Shown here one piece after another: positions 14,144 through 29,595 of a DNA stretch of 64,000 nucleotides. Made by a program: the position numbers and the translations under genes. The notes beneath the pieces were generated by a model, which worked only from the letters and a program-made list of their open reading frames with translations, was not told where the DNA came from and did no database searches. Within the stretch, counting starts at the first letter, position 1, and each line of letters opens with the position of its first letter. The DNA is from Utricularia gibba (taxonomy: Eukaryota; Streptophyta; Magnoliopsida; Lamiales; Lentibulariaceae): the NCBI GenBank assembly GCA_002189035.1, contig CM007991.1, positions 2,108,001 through 2,172,000 on the forward strand, given 5' to 3'.

Positions 14144-16216
14144 CTCAATCCGTCTTATAGGCCCATCCATGCTTATCAAGGAAGTCATTTACTGCCTCTT
14201 TTATGGCCAAGTTTGGCACCAGTTGCGATGGTAGAAGGGGGGTGCGCGTCACTGGATCGAAGTGTCCACCCTGATGCAGGTGCAGTTATATTGTTATGTT
14301 ATCCTGCAAACTGAATGAGGGTCGTTGGCACCAAAAGAATGGAAGGCTTACAGTGTTCAGATGATTTAGGATCCAGGTTCTCTCATATGTAAGCCCACTT
14401 GGTGCAATGACCGGATCGCGGAAAATCTCTAATGTGATTTTACAGCATAGATAGTCTGGTACCTGCGCCTAAACGCATTGAATGAACAGCAAAGACATCA
14501 AACTGCGTAAACCACAGAAGACGGACAGGATAACAACCTCTGATGGGGTGAGATCCTCCGCAGCCTTGGCAAAGACTTGCCCTAACGCTTGAAGCTGGTG
14601 TTGTTCAGGGTTTCCTGTTTCATCAACAAATCCTTCATGTAGAGAAGCATCACGGAGATTTTTCTCCTTCAAAGCCGTTTCACATGTTTCTCTATGCACG
14701 TCAACATGAGAGCCCATCAGGATCATAAGGCGTAAGAATACTAGATTGATAGTAAATCATGTGATTCAGAACTTTTGTTGAATCCAATCAAAGAGAATGG
14801 GGGGAGCTCACTTTAGACACTGCAGTTTCCAGGAACGCACTGTTGATTCATATTCCCAAGACAAGTACTTTTCCCTTGCAAGCTCTTGCCATATCTCCTC
14901 TACCATGTTGTTACCACTTGCATGAACACCGGTCTCAAGGTCCAAGGCCTTTCATGTCAAACAAAGTTAATAGCAGAGCAAACCATCTTGTACATCAGAC
15001 ACAATCTAGTTCCTCCCTTAAAAAGCTGTTCACTACAACACTTTATCCATGGTATTCAGAAAAAAAATTATCAGAAATACAATAGGTAGCCTTGAGTCCC
15101 GAAAAAGAAAATGTAGATACGAAAAATATACCAAACAATAGAAATTCATTATTCCTGCATACATGGCATGAAGAAAAAATTTTGCAAAATATGTTTGTCA
15201 CCTACTCTTTGCAGTTTCTTGATACCTTCTGCATTCTCTCCCCTTTTGAGCAGTGCAAGACCAAGCAAGTAATGACCCTAAAATATGATAGGAAAGAACA
15301 AGTTAGGCTTCCATCACTTGGTGGTCATAACTTCTGCTTCAATTTGCTTTAGCAAACGATGCTTCATTTGAGCAATATTGGTGATCACCCATACCATTAG
15401 TTCATTCAAGATGGAAAGCTTAAATTTTTAAGGCACATATCATTACAACGAATTAAAATTGGTTGGGGATTAGTGACATGCACGAAACTGCCCCAGTTCA
15501 CACTGCAGATAGATATACAACCCTAAAACATCTTGAAGCATGTTCTTCATGCGCACATAGGCGACACATGACAGATCCATGTAAAGGTTCTGTACAATAG
15601 GTAAAAAATTCCAAATAAGTTAACTTCAAAACGATAAATAATAAAGATCAACGGAATTGGTCAAGGTCAAGGTCACTGATGCCGAGGAAAACTATCATAC
15701 ACAAGCAAATCGAATTTATGCACAAAGTTCAACAATGGCAATCAGGCAAACGAGATATTAAATGCAACAATGCAGTGAAGCGAAAAAAATCACGAAAGCC
15801 ATACCTTCAAAGAATGATGATCCAGAGCAACTGCTTTTCTACAATCTTCTTCCACTCTCTTCCAGTCCCTGTACAGGAAAAAAAAACAAACAAACTTCAA
15901 CATGCATAGAAACCACGAAAAAGAAAAACACGTCCAATGCCACCGCTCAGAAACATACCCTCGCTTCCGATGGCAAACAGCCCGATTCGACCAATAGACG
16001 GCAACATTAGGGCACAAAGTAATAGCCTAAAGCAGATATCAAACATTAAAAAACCTGCCTATGGATTTGTATCAATGAAAAAAGAACCCGAACGAAACGT
16101 TTTCATGCCTCTGTGTAAGCCTCAATGGCGGCTCCAAATCGCTGTTTCTTGAAACAGAGGTTGCCGTCTTCCTTAAGTTGCTCCGCCAAAACCTTCGTGC
16201 TCGTAGTCGGCCCCAT
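14144..16216 (-). CDS. CHIP: E3 ubiquitin ligase CHIP (TPR + U-box co-chaperone)
   Basis: CHIP binds Hsp70/Hsp90 through N-terminal TPRs and ubiquitinates misfolded clients through a C-terminal U-box; it is cytosolic. The gene lies on minus in about eight exons. The start [19 protein letters not shown] leads into TPR motifs: [20 protein letters not shown], then [32 protein letters not shown], and [21 protein letters not shown] charged helical linker follows ([10 protein letters not shown], about 14700-14540). The U-box comes in two exons: [20 protein letters not shown] plus [17 protein letters not shown] (about 14463-14352), then [12 protein letters not shown] (from about 14278), ending in a conserved tail HGWAYKTD. 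The order and the HFDPVTR motif match animal and plant CHIP, so the assignment is secure. In Arabidopsis CHIP is linked to heat and chilling tolerance. Confidence 0.93.
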
Positions 16217-16742
16217 TCTACAACTGCTCCTCGAGGCCCTAGAACGCAGAGAATGCTTCCGTCAATGAAGAATCTCGAAGACCAGTGCACGCAAACGCAC
16301 GATGACCGGCATTTCCCCTTCGGCGACTTCAGGTACCATTTTTGAAGAACGATTATTTGATTCCATGTATTTTACTTTATTTACATCACAATGAAAAAAA
16401 AAGTATTTTCAAAATCAATTAAAGAATTGTCTGAGAGGTGATTAAATAAAAATTTAATTTTTAAAATTGCTCAAAAAAACATTTTAAAATTTCAATTTTT
16501 TTTTTAAAACAAACGAAGGCTAAAAGCAAACTGAAACGGTTGGCTGCCCCAAGCTAAGGGCAGAAAAAGCATCAGTAATTTGAGCTCGTGAAGAACAACA
16601 TTTCAACAGCAATGTAGAGAAAAACTAAGTATACAAGTGAACGTCGATTGACGCACAAGTACCAAATACAGAAGCAGTGACGCTTGTGCTTCCCAGTGTA
16701 AACCGCAGATCAGGAAAGTGTAACCAATGGGAGCGAGGGAAG
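16217..16742. other. CHIP promoter and G-patch gene 3' UTR
   Basis: About 525 bases. An AT-rich part around 16360-16510 contains several A and T runs, and the right part should be the 3' UTR of the G-patch gene. No coding segment is seen. Confidence 0.45.
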
Positions 16743-18558
<1,816 letters not shown>

Positions 18559-19494
18559 GCCTCAGAAGCCTGAAAACAAACGAAAATGAGCAACAGCACG
18601 AAATTAGTCCAAAAAAAATCAATCAAACACGTAGCTCCCACGAGCAACCCCAATTGACAGTCAATCCATATGAATAGAATAACCTTATTTTGGCTAATTA
18701 GGGCTCTGGGCATACAGAGACTCGCGAGTCAAATAGATGCACTACTAAAAGGAGAAGACTACCTGCGCGAAATTAGGTCACAAGCCCCGTACGAGTACCG
18801 CAGACAGCTTAATCCCCCGATTGATCGAGTTAGGGCACAAGCACAGCGAATGGGCAAAGTTTAGCCACGAAGACAGGGGGCTTTATCCCCATCCCCCTTG
18901 CCTGTTATTTTTTTTTCCCCATGTGAAAGCATTTACGGGCCATAGGAGTTTATAATGTTCTCACTGGGCCCACTTCGTATGTAATTTTAAAATTTCGCAT
19001 AATTTCCCCCTTTTCATATTATTTTTTCACAATCTATCAACAAAATTCATAATTTTAGTGTTATATTATCAAATACAATATAATATAACAAATATCATAA
19101 GAAAAATATGTCTTTTGTTGATTGATCAGATTAGAAGGATGAAAAAAAGCTGATTCAAAGATCATAAAAACAAAATGAATGCTCTGATGTTGAGAGGAAA
19201 ACTGATGTGCGAGCCATGAACTGAAGAATGTTGTGAAATAAATCACATACTCCTGGCCATAATTGGGCACTGGATGGATGTACATGAAACCCTTCCTACG
19301 GTTCACTTTACACCTCCAACTTCCAAGAATCGTAGGTATAGAGACTACTGCCTAAGTGAGTCTTCCTAAAAAGGGGGGATCAGATCAGAACACTGACGAG
19401 CACCGGAAGAAGATGGGACTAGAACCTCCTAAGACTACTCAGGCAACCATCAGTAGTTCTCCCAGATGACCAGAGAAACGGGGGGGGGGAGGTC
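18559..19494. other. Intergenic region between the G-patch and DUF3755 genes
   Basis: About 935 bases, AT-rich at 18960-19110. It should hold the G-patch gene promoter (left) and the DUF3755 3' UTR (right, with a run of ten G near 19480). I see no gene and no mobile element. Confidence 0.45.
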
Positions 19495-21240
19495 CTAACT
19501 GTTGTTTGGTGGTGGCATTTGAGGGAGAATGGAGTTGGCGAGTTCCTCATTTAACTTGACCGGGAGTGGAGGCATGTGCTTCATTACAGCCGGGTGTTCG
19601 ACAAATCTGCAGCAAGGTTTTGAGCGCGCCAATGAAGCATTAGAGGATGCATGAACAACGAAAAAACATGCTAAATATGGAATAGAAAAGCTTCCTCAGA
19701 TGGTTCACTGGTGCAGGAGTTCAATGGACGTACTCATTCATGACAGACAGAATATTCGAACGAGCTCGACAAAAAAGGTCGATGTTCTCATGAATCTGCA
19801 AATGGATACAAAAAGTCGAAGACTTATTCCCAGTGCATTGTGGAAACTCTAATATAAGAGGTACTCTCATAGGTTACAAAAATATGCACCTTGCCAACAT
19901 GAAAGTGCGAAGATATTTGATCCAAGGCCTCAGAGCATTGCTCAAGAAGCTGTCCAGCAGTCCCACCAATTGCTGCTTTTCACAAATATAAAAACGTAAA
20001 TGAGTTTGCAATAGAAGAATTAGGAACAATGCATCCAGAGAAGGTCATGTGCCATCCAATCAATTTTCTAACAGGTTAGGTGAATTCATTTACAGAAAGA
20101 GCTTGACTGGAAAAAGCTAAGCTATTAAATAACAGTCGAGCCATAATTATGATAGAACAAAAATTTTTCAGACCTTTAAACGAGATACCATCATCATTCT
20201 GCATTGAGGCGATATAGGGAGGGCCCGTGGGGCGGTTTAAAGCTTGGGGCCTTTGCACTGAATCAGGTACTTTTTCCTGAAAAACACAAGGGTAACCAGC
20301 CGTTAATACAGGAAATTACAAACAGCACACACCAGATAAAGGTGGACAAATAATCAAGGGATGCAGCAAATACCTTCTTATCTTTACTTTTCTTTGATGA
20401 ATTGTTGTCATCTTTTCTTCTCTTGCCAATTTCCTTCTTCTGCAACATTGATTCAGATTATTTTATAGAATAAGGAACACCTATCAACACTTATGCACTC
20501 CTGTGATTGTTTTAAAACCTATTTGCAGATACTGTGAATCTCCGTCAATTGTACAAACTGTACGTCAAAACATATTGCTAATTATCTAACCCATTATATG
20601 ATTCTTGCAGCTGGCGGAACAATCTCAGAAGTAACTTGACAAATGAATTAACTTTCTGATGTTTCCTGGTATTGTTGATTACTCATTAAATCCTTGAGCC
20701 TACGCAATCTAGATTTCAACTACCACAGTCATACCCATCCCCGAAAAGCAAAAAGCACCCACAAGCCTTATAGAAAGGTAGGTCGGCATCGTAAAGCACA
20801 TGCATATCAAGAACTTACATTCATCCACCGGGAACGCAATGCAACATCACGAACCGTTTTGTTATTCAGCGCTTGTGCAGTCAGAGCATAACGCCTAAGA
20901 GGCGTCTCCGACGCATACCTGCAACAATCATAGACGGAATTACCTCCCAGAAAGACAACCCCAAAGATCCACGTTTTATACATAGACAACGCCTCCAAAA
21001 AAAGAAACACAAAGTTTAAACTCACTTAGCAAGCAATTCCTGGAGCGTGGACTGCTCCTCCGGCGACCAATCAACCGACAATTTTACGTTGTGCCTCAAA
21101 CCTCCTGGATTTTGGGCGTTAACGGAATCATCCGCGGCGGAAACGGAAGCATTATCCTGGGTATTCCGGCAATCATTATCGCCTTCAGTATCGTTGTTGC
21201 TATGATCCCCCGCCACCGCGGGAGTGGTGCTCGCCGCCAT
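19495..21240 (-). CDS. SANT/Myb-like protein with DUF3755 C-terminal domain (At3g07565-like)
   Basis: A plant nuclear protein of unknown molecular role. It starts MAASTTPAVAGDHSNN (21240), with an acidic, low-complexity N-terminus. A SANT/Myb-like helix set follows: VDWSPEEQSTLQELLAKY (about 21075-21020), SETPLRRYALTAQALNNKTV and RDVALRSRWMN. Next are a Lys-rich, nuclear-signal-like segment (KKEIGKRRKDDNNSSKKSK), a linker QRPQALNRPTGPPYIASMQN, and the DUF3755 region. That region reads AIGGTAGQLLEQCSEALDQI, SSHFHVGKIHENIDLFCRAR and SNILSVMNEFVEHPAVMKHM, ending LPPPNNS. The SANT-like part suggests chromatin or protein binding rather than classic sequence-specific Myb binding. It is head-to-head with LON, 576 bp apart, so the two genes may share a promoter region. 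Confidence 0.86.
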
Positions 21241-21816
21241 TAAAATATACAAAACCTCGAGAATCCCAATTTCTGAGTTGGGAATGGGGGCTGAATTTAA
21301 TACCAGTTAAAACCAACCTCGATTCAATGGATATGGCTCTTTTAACGTCTAAATAATAATAAATAAATAAAAACCCAGATCCCCAGCAGATAATTTATTT
21401 GAAAATTATCACTTTACATTATTCACCATTTTAAGTTTTTTATTCACAATTTTAATAAATTATTAAATTATAAAAACATATTAAATTAATGTCATTTTTC
21501 AATAATATAATACATCATTTTCATCCTACTTGTTTTCTCTCTTCATAATTTCCTACATAATAAAAAATATGTTTAATAGTATAAAATATGATTTTTATCA
21601 AATTGTATCATTTATTAAGAATATGATACACTATTTTATTATATCGAGCAAACGACGTCGTTAATACTGCGAGAATCGTTAAAAAAAAAAAAAAAGTCTT
21701 AATAGGGCTTGCCAGAACCCAAGGGTTTATATAGGGCTTAAGGCTCCCATCAATGGCGGGGTTGCTTGCCTGATATCCGGGCATCATTTTGAGGCGATAA
21801 TCCTGGTATTCTCCCA
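21241..21816. promoter_or_regulatory. Head-to-head intergenic region of DUF3755 and LON
   Basis: 576 bases separate the two divergent start codons. The middle (21380-21610) is very AT-rich. A T/A-rich element TTTATATAGG at about 21726-21735, preceded by AAGGG, lies 80 to 90 bases before the LON ATG and is a plausible TATA box. Promoter sharing is inferred from layout only. Confidence 0.5.
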
Positions 21817-24800
21817 ATGTTGGCAGCCTTAGCGCGCAGGTGCTACGGAGGCGCCTCCTCTCTTACCTTCCGTGCGCTCCGAATAAGGGGACCGTGTCAC
21901 TTTTCGAGACCATTTTGCTCCGATGGGTCGGACCAGGCTGCTCAGCCTGGCGCGGAAAATAAGGTCTTGGAGGCTGGTGAAGAAGTTGTGGATTCTGCGT
22001 CTTCGGCTGCCATTGTGCCCACCGTTGTCAGACCGGAGGATTGCTTGACGGTTAGTTTTTGTTGTGATTTAATTCCCTACTTTAAAAAACGAAGCCTTTG
22101 GGTTACTTCACTGTAAACCCATGTGCAGCAACGTGGCTTCTATTTGATCAAGCGGTGTTATGATAGGTTAACACATGCGATTTTTTGTGTACTCAATTAC
22201 TTTCTGAATGTTCGGTCTTTGGTGTTCTGTATTAAGAAAAGAATGAAATTTGCTCGTCTGTTGTCCTCAAGATGCGAAGGGGCGATATGAGAAACTGTGG
22301 CACCGAAGTTCATCTCTCTGTTGTGTCATATGCTCCTTACTTCAAAAAAAACGTAGAGCTTTGCGTTAAGTTTCTTTTTTTGTATACTATTATGCCACAG
22401 TTTTCTACAATTATTCCCTAATGTTTAAGGTTATGCATATCCCGCAATGCTAACCAAGTCTTTATGCATGTTTACATATTACTATTGACAATGTTGCAAT
22501 TGATGCCACTGCCCATGGAGCGGCAAAATCACTGAACAGGATAGCTAAATAGGAATAGAGTTTGTGGTGAAAATTCCGTTTGTAAATCCTTGTTATTCCC
22601 AGGCTGCTTGTTGATTCTATTATTTTACAATGCCTGACTCAATTTTCTTGTTTCATATTCTGCAGGTTATAGCATTACCCCTACCACATAGACCATTATT
22701 TCCTGGTTTCTATATGCCAATATATGTCAAGGTATGGGGCATCTCCTATCTTGTTAGAATTTTATTTACATATTATAGGGTATTTGGATTTTCTTTTTTT
22801 CCTTTTTTTCCTGAAAGAAATTCCTTAAATAATACATGTTGCTTCTAAATTAAGCGTATCCTGTAATGGCTTTTATCATTCTTTTCAAGTGATTCCATTT
22901 ACAATCTAGTATTTAATCTCATCCACGTCTTTGTAGCATAATTTTTCAGTGTGTTTCTAATTATGTTAATGTTTCTTTTATTATAAAGTGCTGTATTTTA
23001 GATTTTTTTTACTATAAATTGATATCAAAATCAGTCCATTTAGGGCGTCAGATTTCTTTGCTATTTTTTCGTCCCAAGTGGCTGGTTTATTTATCAATTT
23101 TTATTTTTGTCCTGAAAAGGACCCAAAATTGTTAGCAGCTTTAGTAGATAGCAGAAAGCGGCAAGCACCATATACTGGTGCTTTCCTTCTTAAGGATGAA
23201 GAAGGAATCGACAGTTCAGAGACAGAGAAAAATATACATGATCTCAAGGGAAAGGATTTACTTAATCGCTTACATGAAGTTGGCACTCTTGCTCAGGTGA
23301 TTCTTAGTATTGCATTGACAACGAAATTCAGAAATGACCGCCTTTCACACCGATCAACTAATAATGTCTTATAGATTACAAGCATTCAAGGAGATCAGGT
23401 TGTTCTCATTGGCCATCGGCGCCTCCAAATCACCGAGATGGTGAGTGGGTCCTTCCTTTGATGACCCGTTTGTTTGCTAATGTCATTTTTTATGCGTAAC
23501 ACCTGTAGCATTATCTTTTGGGTTCAGAACTCTATTTCCTTGCTGTTTCCTAAGGATTTTCTTACATCCAGGTCAGTGAGGATCCTCTAACAGTAAAAGT
23601 TGATCATCTCAAGGTATATTGAAATCTCACACCCTTAAACTAAACCTGGAATAGGGACAATATGTCAGTAGAAAAAAAATTTCTTTGCTTCATTGTGGAT
23701 CATGTTTCAGGAAAAACCATATGATAAGGATGATGATGTACTCAAGGCCACACTATTTGAAGTTATATCTACTTTGAGAGATGTTTTGAAAGCAAGTCCT
23801 TTATGGAGAGATCATGCGCACACATATACTCAGGTTTGAGTTATAACGGCACCCTGCAGTTATTGATTTATGTCTGCATTTCCAAAGTGTCCGATTCTTG
23901 AATTCATGCCAGATTTCTAGATGCTGTTGCATAAGATCTTAATTTCATGCTTGTACAGTTTTGTAGGGATAGAGATTTTCATGATTCATATTTATAAGTT
24001 TGAATTCAGTAGTTTCAAAGACGAATCAATTGAATTTGGAAATGGTCACTTTAAAGTACCAGATTTTAGTCTCATGGTCTTTGTGGTGCAAGGCAAATTT
24101 TTTTTTCTCATTAATTGTTCTTTGCAGCATATTGGTGATTTTACATATCCAAGAGTGGCAGATTTTGGTGCGGCAATATCAGGTGCTAACAAGTTACAAT
24201 GCCAGCAAGTGTTAGAAGAACTCGATGTAAGACTCTGAAGTATTCCTGCTCTGCATAGATTTGTCATTTATATGAAAAAAGTTTCTTTTATTGATGGCAT
24301 GGAGGCCTTTGGCTTTTTCTTCGTCATCCTACATGTCTCTCTTTTCACTTTTTCACCTTTCATTCTCCATATTTCAGGTGCATAATAGGTTGAGACTCAC
24401 ACTGGAGTTGGTAAAAAAAGAGATGGAGATAACCAAGATCCAGGTTGATCTTGTGGAATAACTAGTCCTCCTTCAGGACTGTAGACTAATTTCATCAATT
24501 TTTGTTTACCTTTTCCATAATTTATTATCGTAACAGGAATCTATAGCAAAAGCCATTGAAGAGAAGATAAGTGGGGAGCAGCGCCGCTACTTACTAAATG
24601 AGCAGCTTAAGGCCATAAAAAAGGCATGTTAATCTTGAGCAGAATTTTTGTGCTTGAAACTATCCCATGTTTCTAATTATCATTCAACCCTTTTTTTAGT
24701 AAATCTACACAAATTTTCAGGCAACATATTATGCTGCAAAGCGAACATGGTCTTAGTGTTTGGCCACTAATTATTTTTTATGTTTCATTCAGGAATTAGG

Positions 24801-27800
24801 TGTGGAAGCTGATGACAAGACTGCTCTTTCAGGTTGGTAATGTTTTTGCCTCATGTCATTATTTATAGTATGCTACCCGTCTGATTTATATAGGACACAT
24901 TGAATGAAGTATCAGCCATTTATGTTCACTTTTTCCTTTTACATTTTGGGTATTTGAACATCATGCTTGGAGTCGTCTATATTGTCCTAGTCTTTTCTCG
25001 TATTCAGTGAAGATGACTAAAGATTTTACACTGGATCCCAAACTGGATACAGTTTTTCTGGTTTAGAATTAGGTGGGTCTAGCAAACTGGGTATGGTTTT
25101 CCTGTGTGATGGTTTCTTTGTTGCCATACTTCTTATCAGATGTGCTATTAGTGAATGTGTACTGGATGTATTGTTTATGCAAAAAAGGATTCATTTTAGT
25201 GGTTTTTTCGAACGTGCTTCTCCCTCATGTTATTGATTCACTGTGACCATTTCCTATTCTGTTTGCTTCAGCTAAGTTTAGAGAAAGGCTTGATCCAAGG
25301 AAGGACAAGGTCCCAGCTCATGTACTGCAAGTCATAGAGGAAGAACTGACCAAATTGCAATTATTGGAAGCAAGTTCAAGTGAATTCAATGTAACACGCA
25401 ATTATCTTGATTGGTTAACTGCACTCCCCTGGGGTGAATATAGGTCTGCCATTTAACTATATAATGCCCAGAAGATACTCAATTTATGTTTTATGTGATC
25501 ACTAAAAATTCCTTTTTGAAGTGTTTGTGATGCGAGTCTTGTCTGAAATATGAATAAGATTGATGAGTCTTTTTGGTTTTGCATGTATGTGATCCTAAAT
25601 TTCAGTATCTGCAGTCTTTAGAACCTTGATAGATTCCAGTTGGCAAAAATGATTGCAACCTAAATTTGGAGATCACTTTCCACAGTTTTTATTATTGCTT
25701 CTGCTTATAACTGGAGAATATTAGCCACTGGAACCATAGTGAAGTAATTTCAGTTCATGGGGATCGCTTCATAAGGGTCTCTGACTTTCCATTTTAAATT
25801 ATCTAGTGATGAAAACTTCGATGTAGTTCAAGCTCAGAAAATTCTAGATGAAGACCATTATGGCTTGACAGACGTCAAGGAAAGGATTTTGGAGTTCATA
25901 GCAGTAGGAAAATTGAGGGGAACCTCCCAAGGTATTCTAGATTATCTTTAGATTTTTTTTTTTTTGTTTTTCATGTGAATATTATAATGATTTATCTAAG
26001 GAAACTCAAGCAGTTCACTTATCTTGTCTCCACTGAATGTATATTATCCTTTGAATATTTCACTGATTGAGTGTAGAAGAGACTGGACCAAAGTTTATAT
26101 GCGTGTTGCCTAGCCTTGTGCCATGGAAGACATTTAAAATTCTGAACTCAATGCGAATAATTGTTACTGTTGTTGCAGGGAAAATAATATGCCTTTCTGG
26201 CCCTCCAGGAGTTGGGAAAACAAGTATTGGGCGTTCCATTGCTCGAGCCTTGAACCGTAAATTTTATAGGTTTTCAGTCGGAGGTTTATCTGATGTTGCT
26301 GAAATTAAGGTAGGCATTGAATGTTTAAATACGCTACTTTCTCATACACCTTTATATTTAATGAAATATTTCTATACACACCTCAGGGACACCGCCGGAC
26401 CTATATTGGTGCCATGCCTGGAAAGATGGTCCAATGTTTGAAAAGTATTGGAACAGCTAACCCTCTTGTCCTGATTGATGAGATCGACAAGGTATGTATT
26501 TTGTATGTGTAGAGATTTGTGAAATTTGTTTTTATTGAACACACGTTTTCATTATTTGCACCATTACTTATTTGCAGTTAGGAAGGGGCCATGCGGGTGA
26601 TCCTGCCAGTGCAATGCTGGAACTCCTCGATCCAGAGCAAAACGCCAACTTTCTAGACCATTATCTTGATGTGACAATTGATTTATCTAAGGTAGCATGA
26701 TTCAATCATACTTTCTCAGGTCATCCATTTGAAAGAACTGGGTGAAATTTCTGTGATGAGTACAACAAAATAAACAGCACGTGGATTTTTAATTGATTTT
26801 GGTTGTTTTTTTCTGGCTTGTATTTGAAATCTAGGAGTTGAATCTGCTATTTTTCTGTGTATTTCAGGTTTTGTTTGTCTGTACAGCAAATGTTGTTGAG
26901 ATGATTCCTAACCCCCTGTTAGATAGAATGGAGGTCATCAGCATTGCTGGGTATATAACCGATGAGAAAATGCATATAGCAAGGGATTACTTGGAGAAAC
27001 AAACCCGAGAAGCATGTGGCATTAAACCCGAACAGGTTTCTGTGTTTTTCCACTATCATATTTGTCTTGTACATTTTTTGCCAATAAGAATATTGTTTCA
27101 AAAACGAGTACCAGGCTCTGAGTCAATCCTACTTTGTGTGAAGAACTCATAATTTTGCCTACAAAGATAAACGTGTTGATACAAGTGTTTTCAAAATATC
27201 ATTTATCCAGGTGGAGGTCACAGATTCTGCCCTTCTGTCGTTGATTGAGAATTACTGCAGAGAGGCTGGTGTCCGGAATCTTCAAAAGCAAATTGAGAAG
27301 ATATACAGAAAGGTCTTCCTTGAACTGTTTGGATTGACCTTCGGCATGCATTTTTCTTTTATGTTCAGTAAATATCTCCCCAAAAATCTGGTTTAATTAA
27401 ATTATGGCTCTATAAATCAATTGTTGCGGAAGTTGCTTACATCGCTTATGCTTGCTTACAACTTTATTGGTTGGCAGGTTGCTCTAAAACTTGTACGTAT
27501 GGGCTCTGTGAGTAAGGCAGATGATGGAAAGCTAGCTATTGAAGCTGTAAATGATGGTGTAGGTGTTGAGCCAGTAGATGATAGCAGCGTCAAGGTGGAC
27601 CTTGAAAGCAATGAAGATGCTGACATTGTTGGGCAACATACTGAACCTGATCAGGCCTCTGTTGATCAGTCTGGTTTCCTGGAGGTATATCTCGAACTAC
27701 AATAGTTACTTTACACTTCAGTGTGGTTGCTAGAAGTATCTGCTCTTGTAGAGTTTGAGAAACGAAACCACTCTTTTCCCCTCCCTCACAGGCGAAGAAC

Positions 27801-28575
27801 GTAGAAAACGGTGGCACCCCAGAATTTGAGAAGGTCGTAATCGAGTTGTCCAACCTTGCAGATTTCGTGGGGAAGCCTGTCTTCCATGCTGAACGCATTT
27901 ACGACCAAACCCCCACCGGAGTAGTCATGGGCCTAGCTTGGACTGCAATGGGTGGCTCTACTTTGTATGTAGAAACAACAGTAGTAGAGCAAGGTGAAGG
28001 AAAAGGGGCCATCACTCTAACAGGGCAACTTGGAGATGTGATGAAGGAAAGCGCACAGATCGCCTACACTGTCGCCAGGGCCATCATGCTCGAGAAGGAA
28101 CCAGAAAACCAGTTCTTTCAGAATACAAAGCTCCACCTCCATGTCCCTGCCGGTGCTACCCCTAAAGACGGCCCAAGCGCAGGCTGCACCATGATAACTT
28201 CCCTGCTCTCCTTAGCCAAGAACAAACCTGTCAAGAAGGACCTCGCCATGACAGGGGAAGTCACCTTAACCCGAAAAATTCTTCCCATTGGTGGGGTAAG
28301 TGAAAGCTCCTCCTCCCTTTCCATACTCACTGCATCCTCTGCTGCTTCTCACCATTCACAGTTACATGATCATGGCTTGGGTTCAGGTTAAAGAGAAGAC
28401 AATTGCTGCACGGCGAAGCGGCGTCAAGACGATCGTGTTTCCATCGGCTAACCAGAGAGACTTCGACGAGCTAGCTCCGAATGTGAAGGAAGGCCTGGAA
28501 GTACACTTTGTAGACGAGTACAGCGAGATATATGGCTTAGCCTTCGGAGAGGATCATACAACAGAGCCTCAGTAG
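21817..28575 (+). CDS. LON1: Lon protease, mitochondrial (LonA-type AAA+ Ser-Lys protease)
   Basis: LON degrades misfolded and oxidised matrix proteins with ATP. The start [20 protein letters not shown] is Arg-rich with few acidic residues, as in a mitochondrial presequence. The N-terminal substrate domain begins [20 protein letters not shown] (from about 22665). A long helical stretch contains [20 protein letters not shown]. The AAA+ module has Walker [10 protein letters not shown] (about 26200), the pore-region element YIGAMPGKM and Walker [10 protein letters not shown] (about 26465). The protease domain has catalytic Ser in [10 protein letters not shown] (about 28165). The catalytic Lys is the one in [14 protein letters not shown], where the last intron falls between GGV and KEK. 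An acidic insert between AAA+ and protease domains (27500-27830) is typical of plant LON1/LON2. No peroxisomal SKL is present (ends HTTEPQ), which favours the mitochondrial form. About 19 exons; intron boundaries read clearly. Confidence 0.96.
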
Positions 28576-29595
28576 TTGGTCTCTGCAGGCTTCCCCAGCC
28601 ATGGTGTGATAGTTTCCATACCTGACATCCTTTTAACTTCCCCATCATTCATCCATAAAACTGGAAGCACCCGGTTTCCCAATGTATCATTATAAACATC
28701 TGTTTGTCACATCATGCCTTTTTTATTTTAGTATAATGTACCCATTCATATTAATAATTTATTTGAATTATTTGCATTTAAAATACATTTTTTATAATTA
28801 ATATATATTTAAAATAAGACTATATTTAGTGTATATATATTTGAATTAGATATTATAAAATATCCTTTGTAAAATCCTCGTGAATAAAAGGAAACAATAT
28901 TAAAAAGTATGATTTAAATGATTATATCGTTATTTCATATCTTATCTTGTTTCAAACATGTTGCATATATTATAAACTGTGATGATATAGATTGTCCATA
29001 TTATAATAATGCCGAAAATAAAAAATTTAGATTTAATATTCAACTATTATTTATCAATAATATGATAAAATATATTTAAAGCAAGAAAATTTAGGTGAGC
29101 ACATCACGCCAATAAGAACGCGATGGGCTTGAAATTGTAGAAGCATTATTTTATTTCATATGCAGAGAAATTATATTATGGGTTCCCGTCCGTACGCCTT
29201 CAATTAGCCCTTGGAAACGTATCTAAAAGCGGTAATAAGGGATATTTACTAAACCCCGCCAAAAAAGGGAAGGGAAAAGCTGTAATGCTGCTGGTTCATG
29301 AACTCCGGGGAGGGTGTTTTCTTCGGCGTATCATACGTCGCCACGTCAGTAGACTGATAACGTCGGAATAAAATAATCCGAAAACCCTCGTTTTCAGTCA
29401 AATGTCTCTTCTTTCTCCGGGTTTCTGATTTCTTAGTGCTTTCCTTCCTCCTCCTCTTGCCGTTGCCCACACCGTCTTTTCTGGTTCTTGTCAAACTCTC
29501 AGTTTCCGCTTCCCTCCAGAGACTTCAATTTTCGGCGTTAGGAAGCGTTATCACATTTGCGTTGTGGAGGGGCTCGGGGTTGGTGTTAAAAATTG
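28576..29595. other. Intergenic region between LON and the Alfin-like gene
   Basis: About 1 kb, strongly AT-rich from 28730 to 29090. It contains the LON 3' UTR on the left and the Alfin-like promoter and 5' UTR on the right, with pyrimidine-rich leader sequence at 29400-29590. No gene or repeat family is recognised. Confidence 0.45.

Noticed and set aside
14843-15352. Three plus-strand open frames of 67-86 codons
   Set aside because: They run through introns and exons of the minus-strand CHIP gene and encode nothing recognisable.
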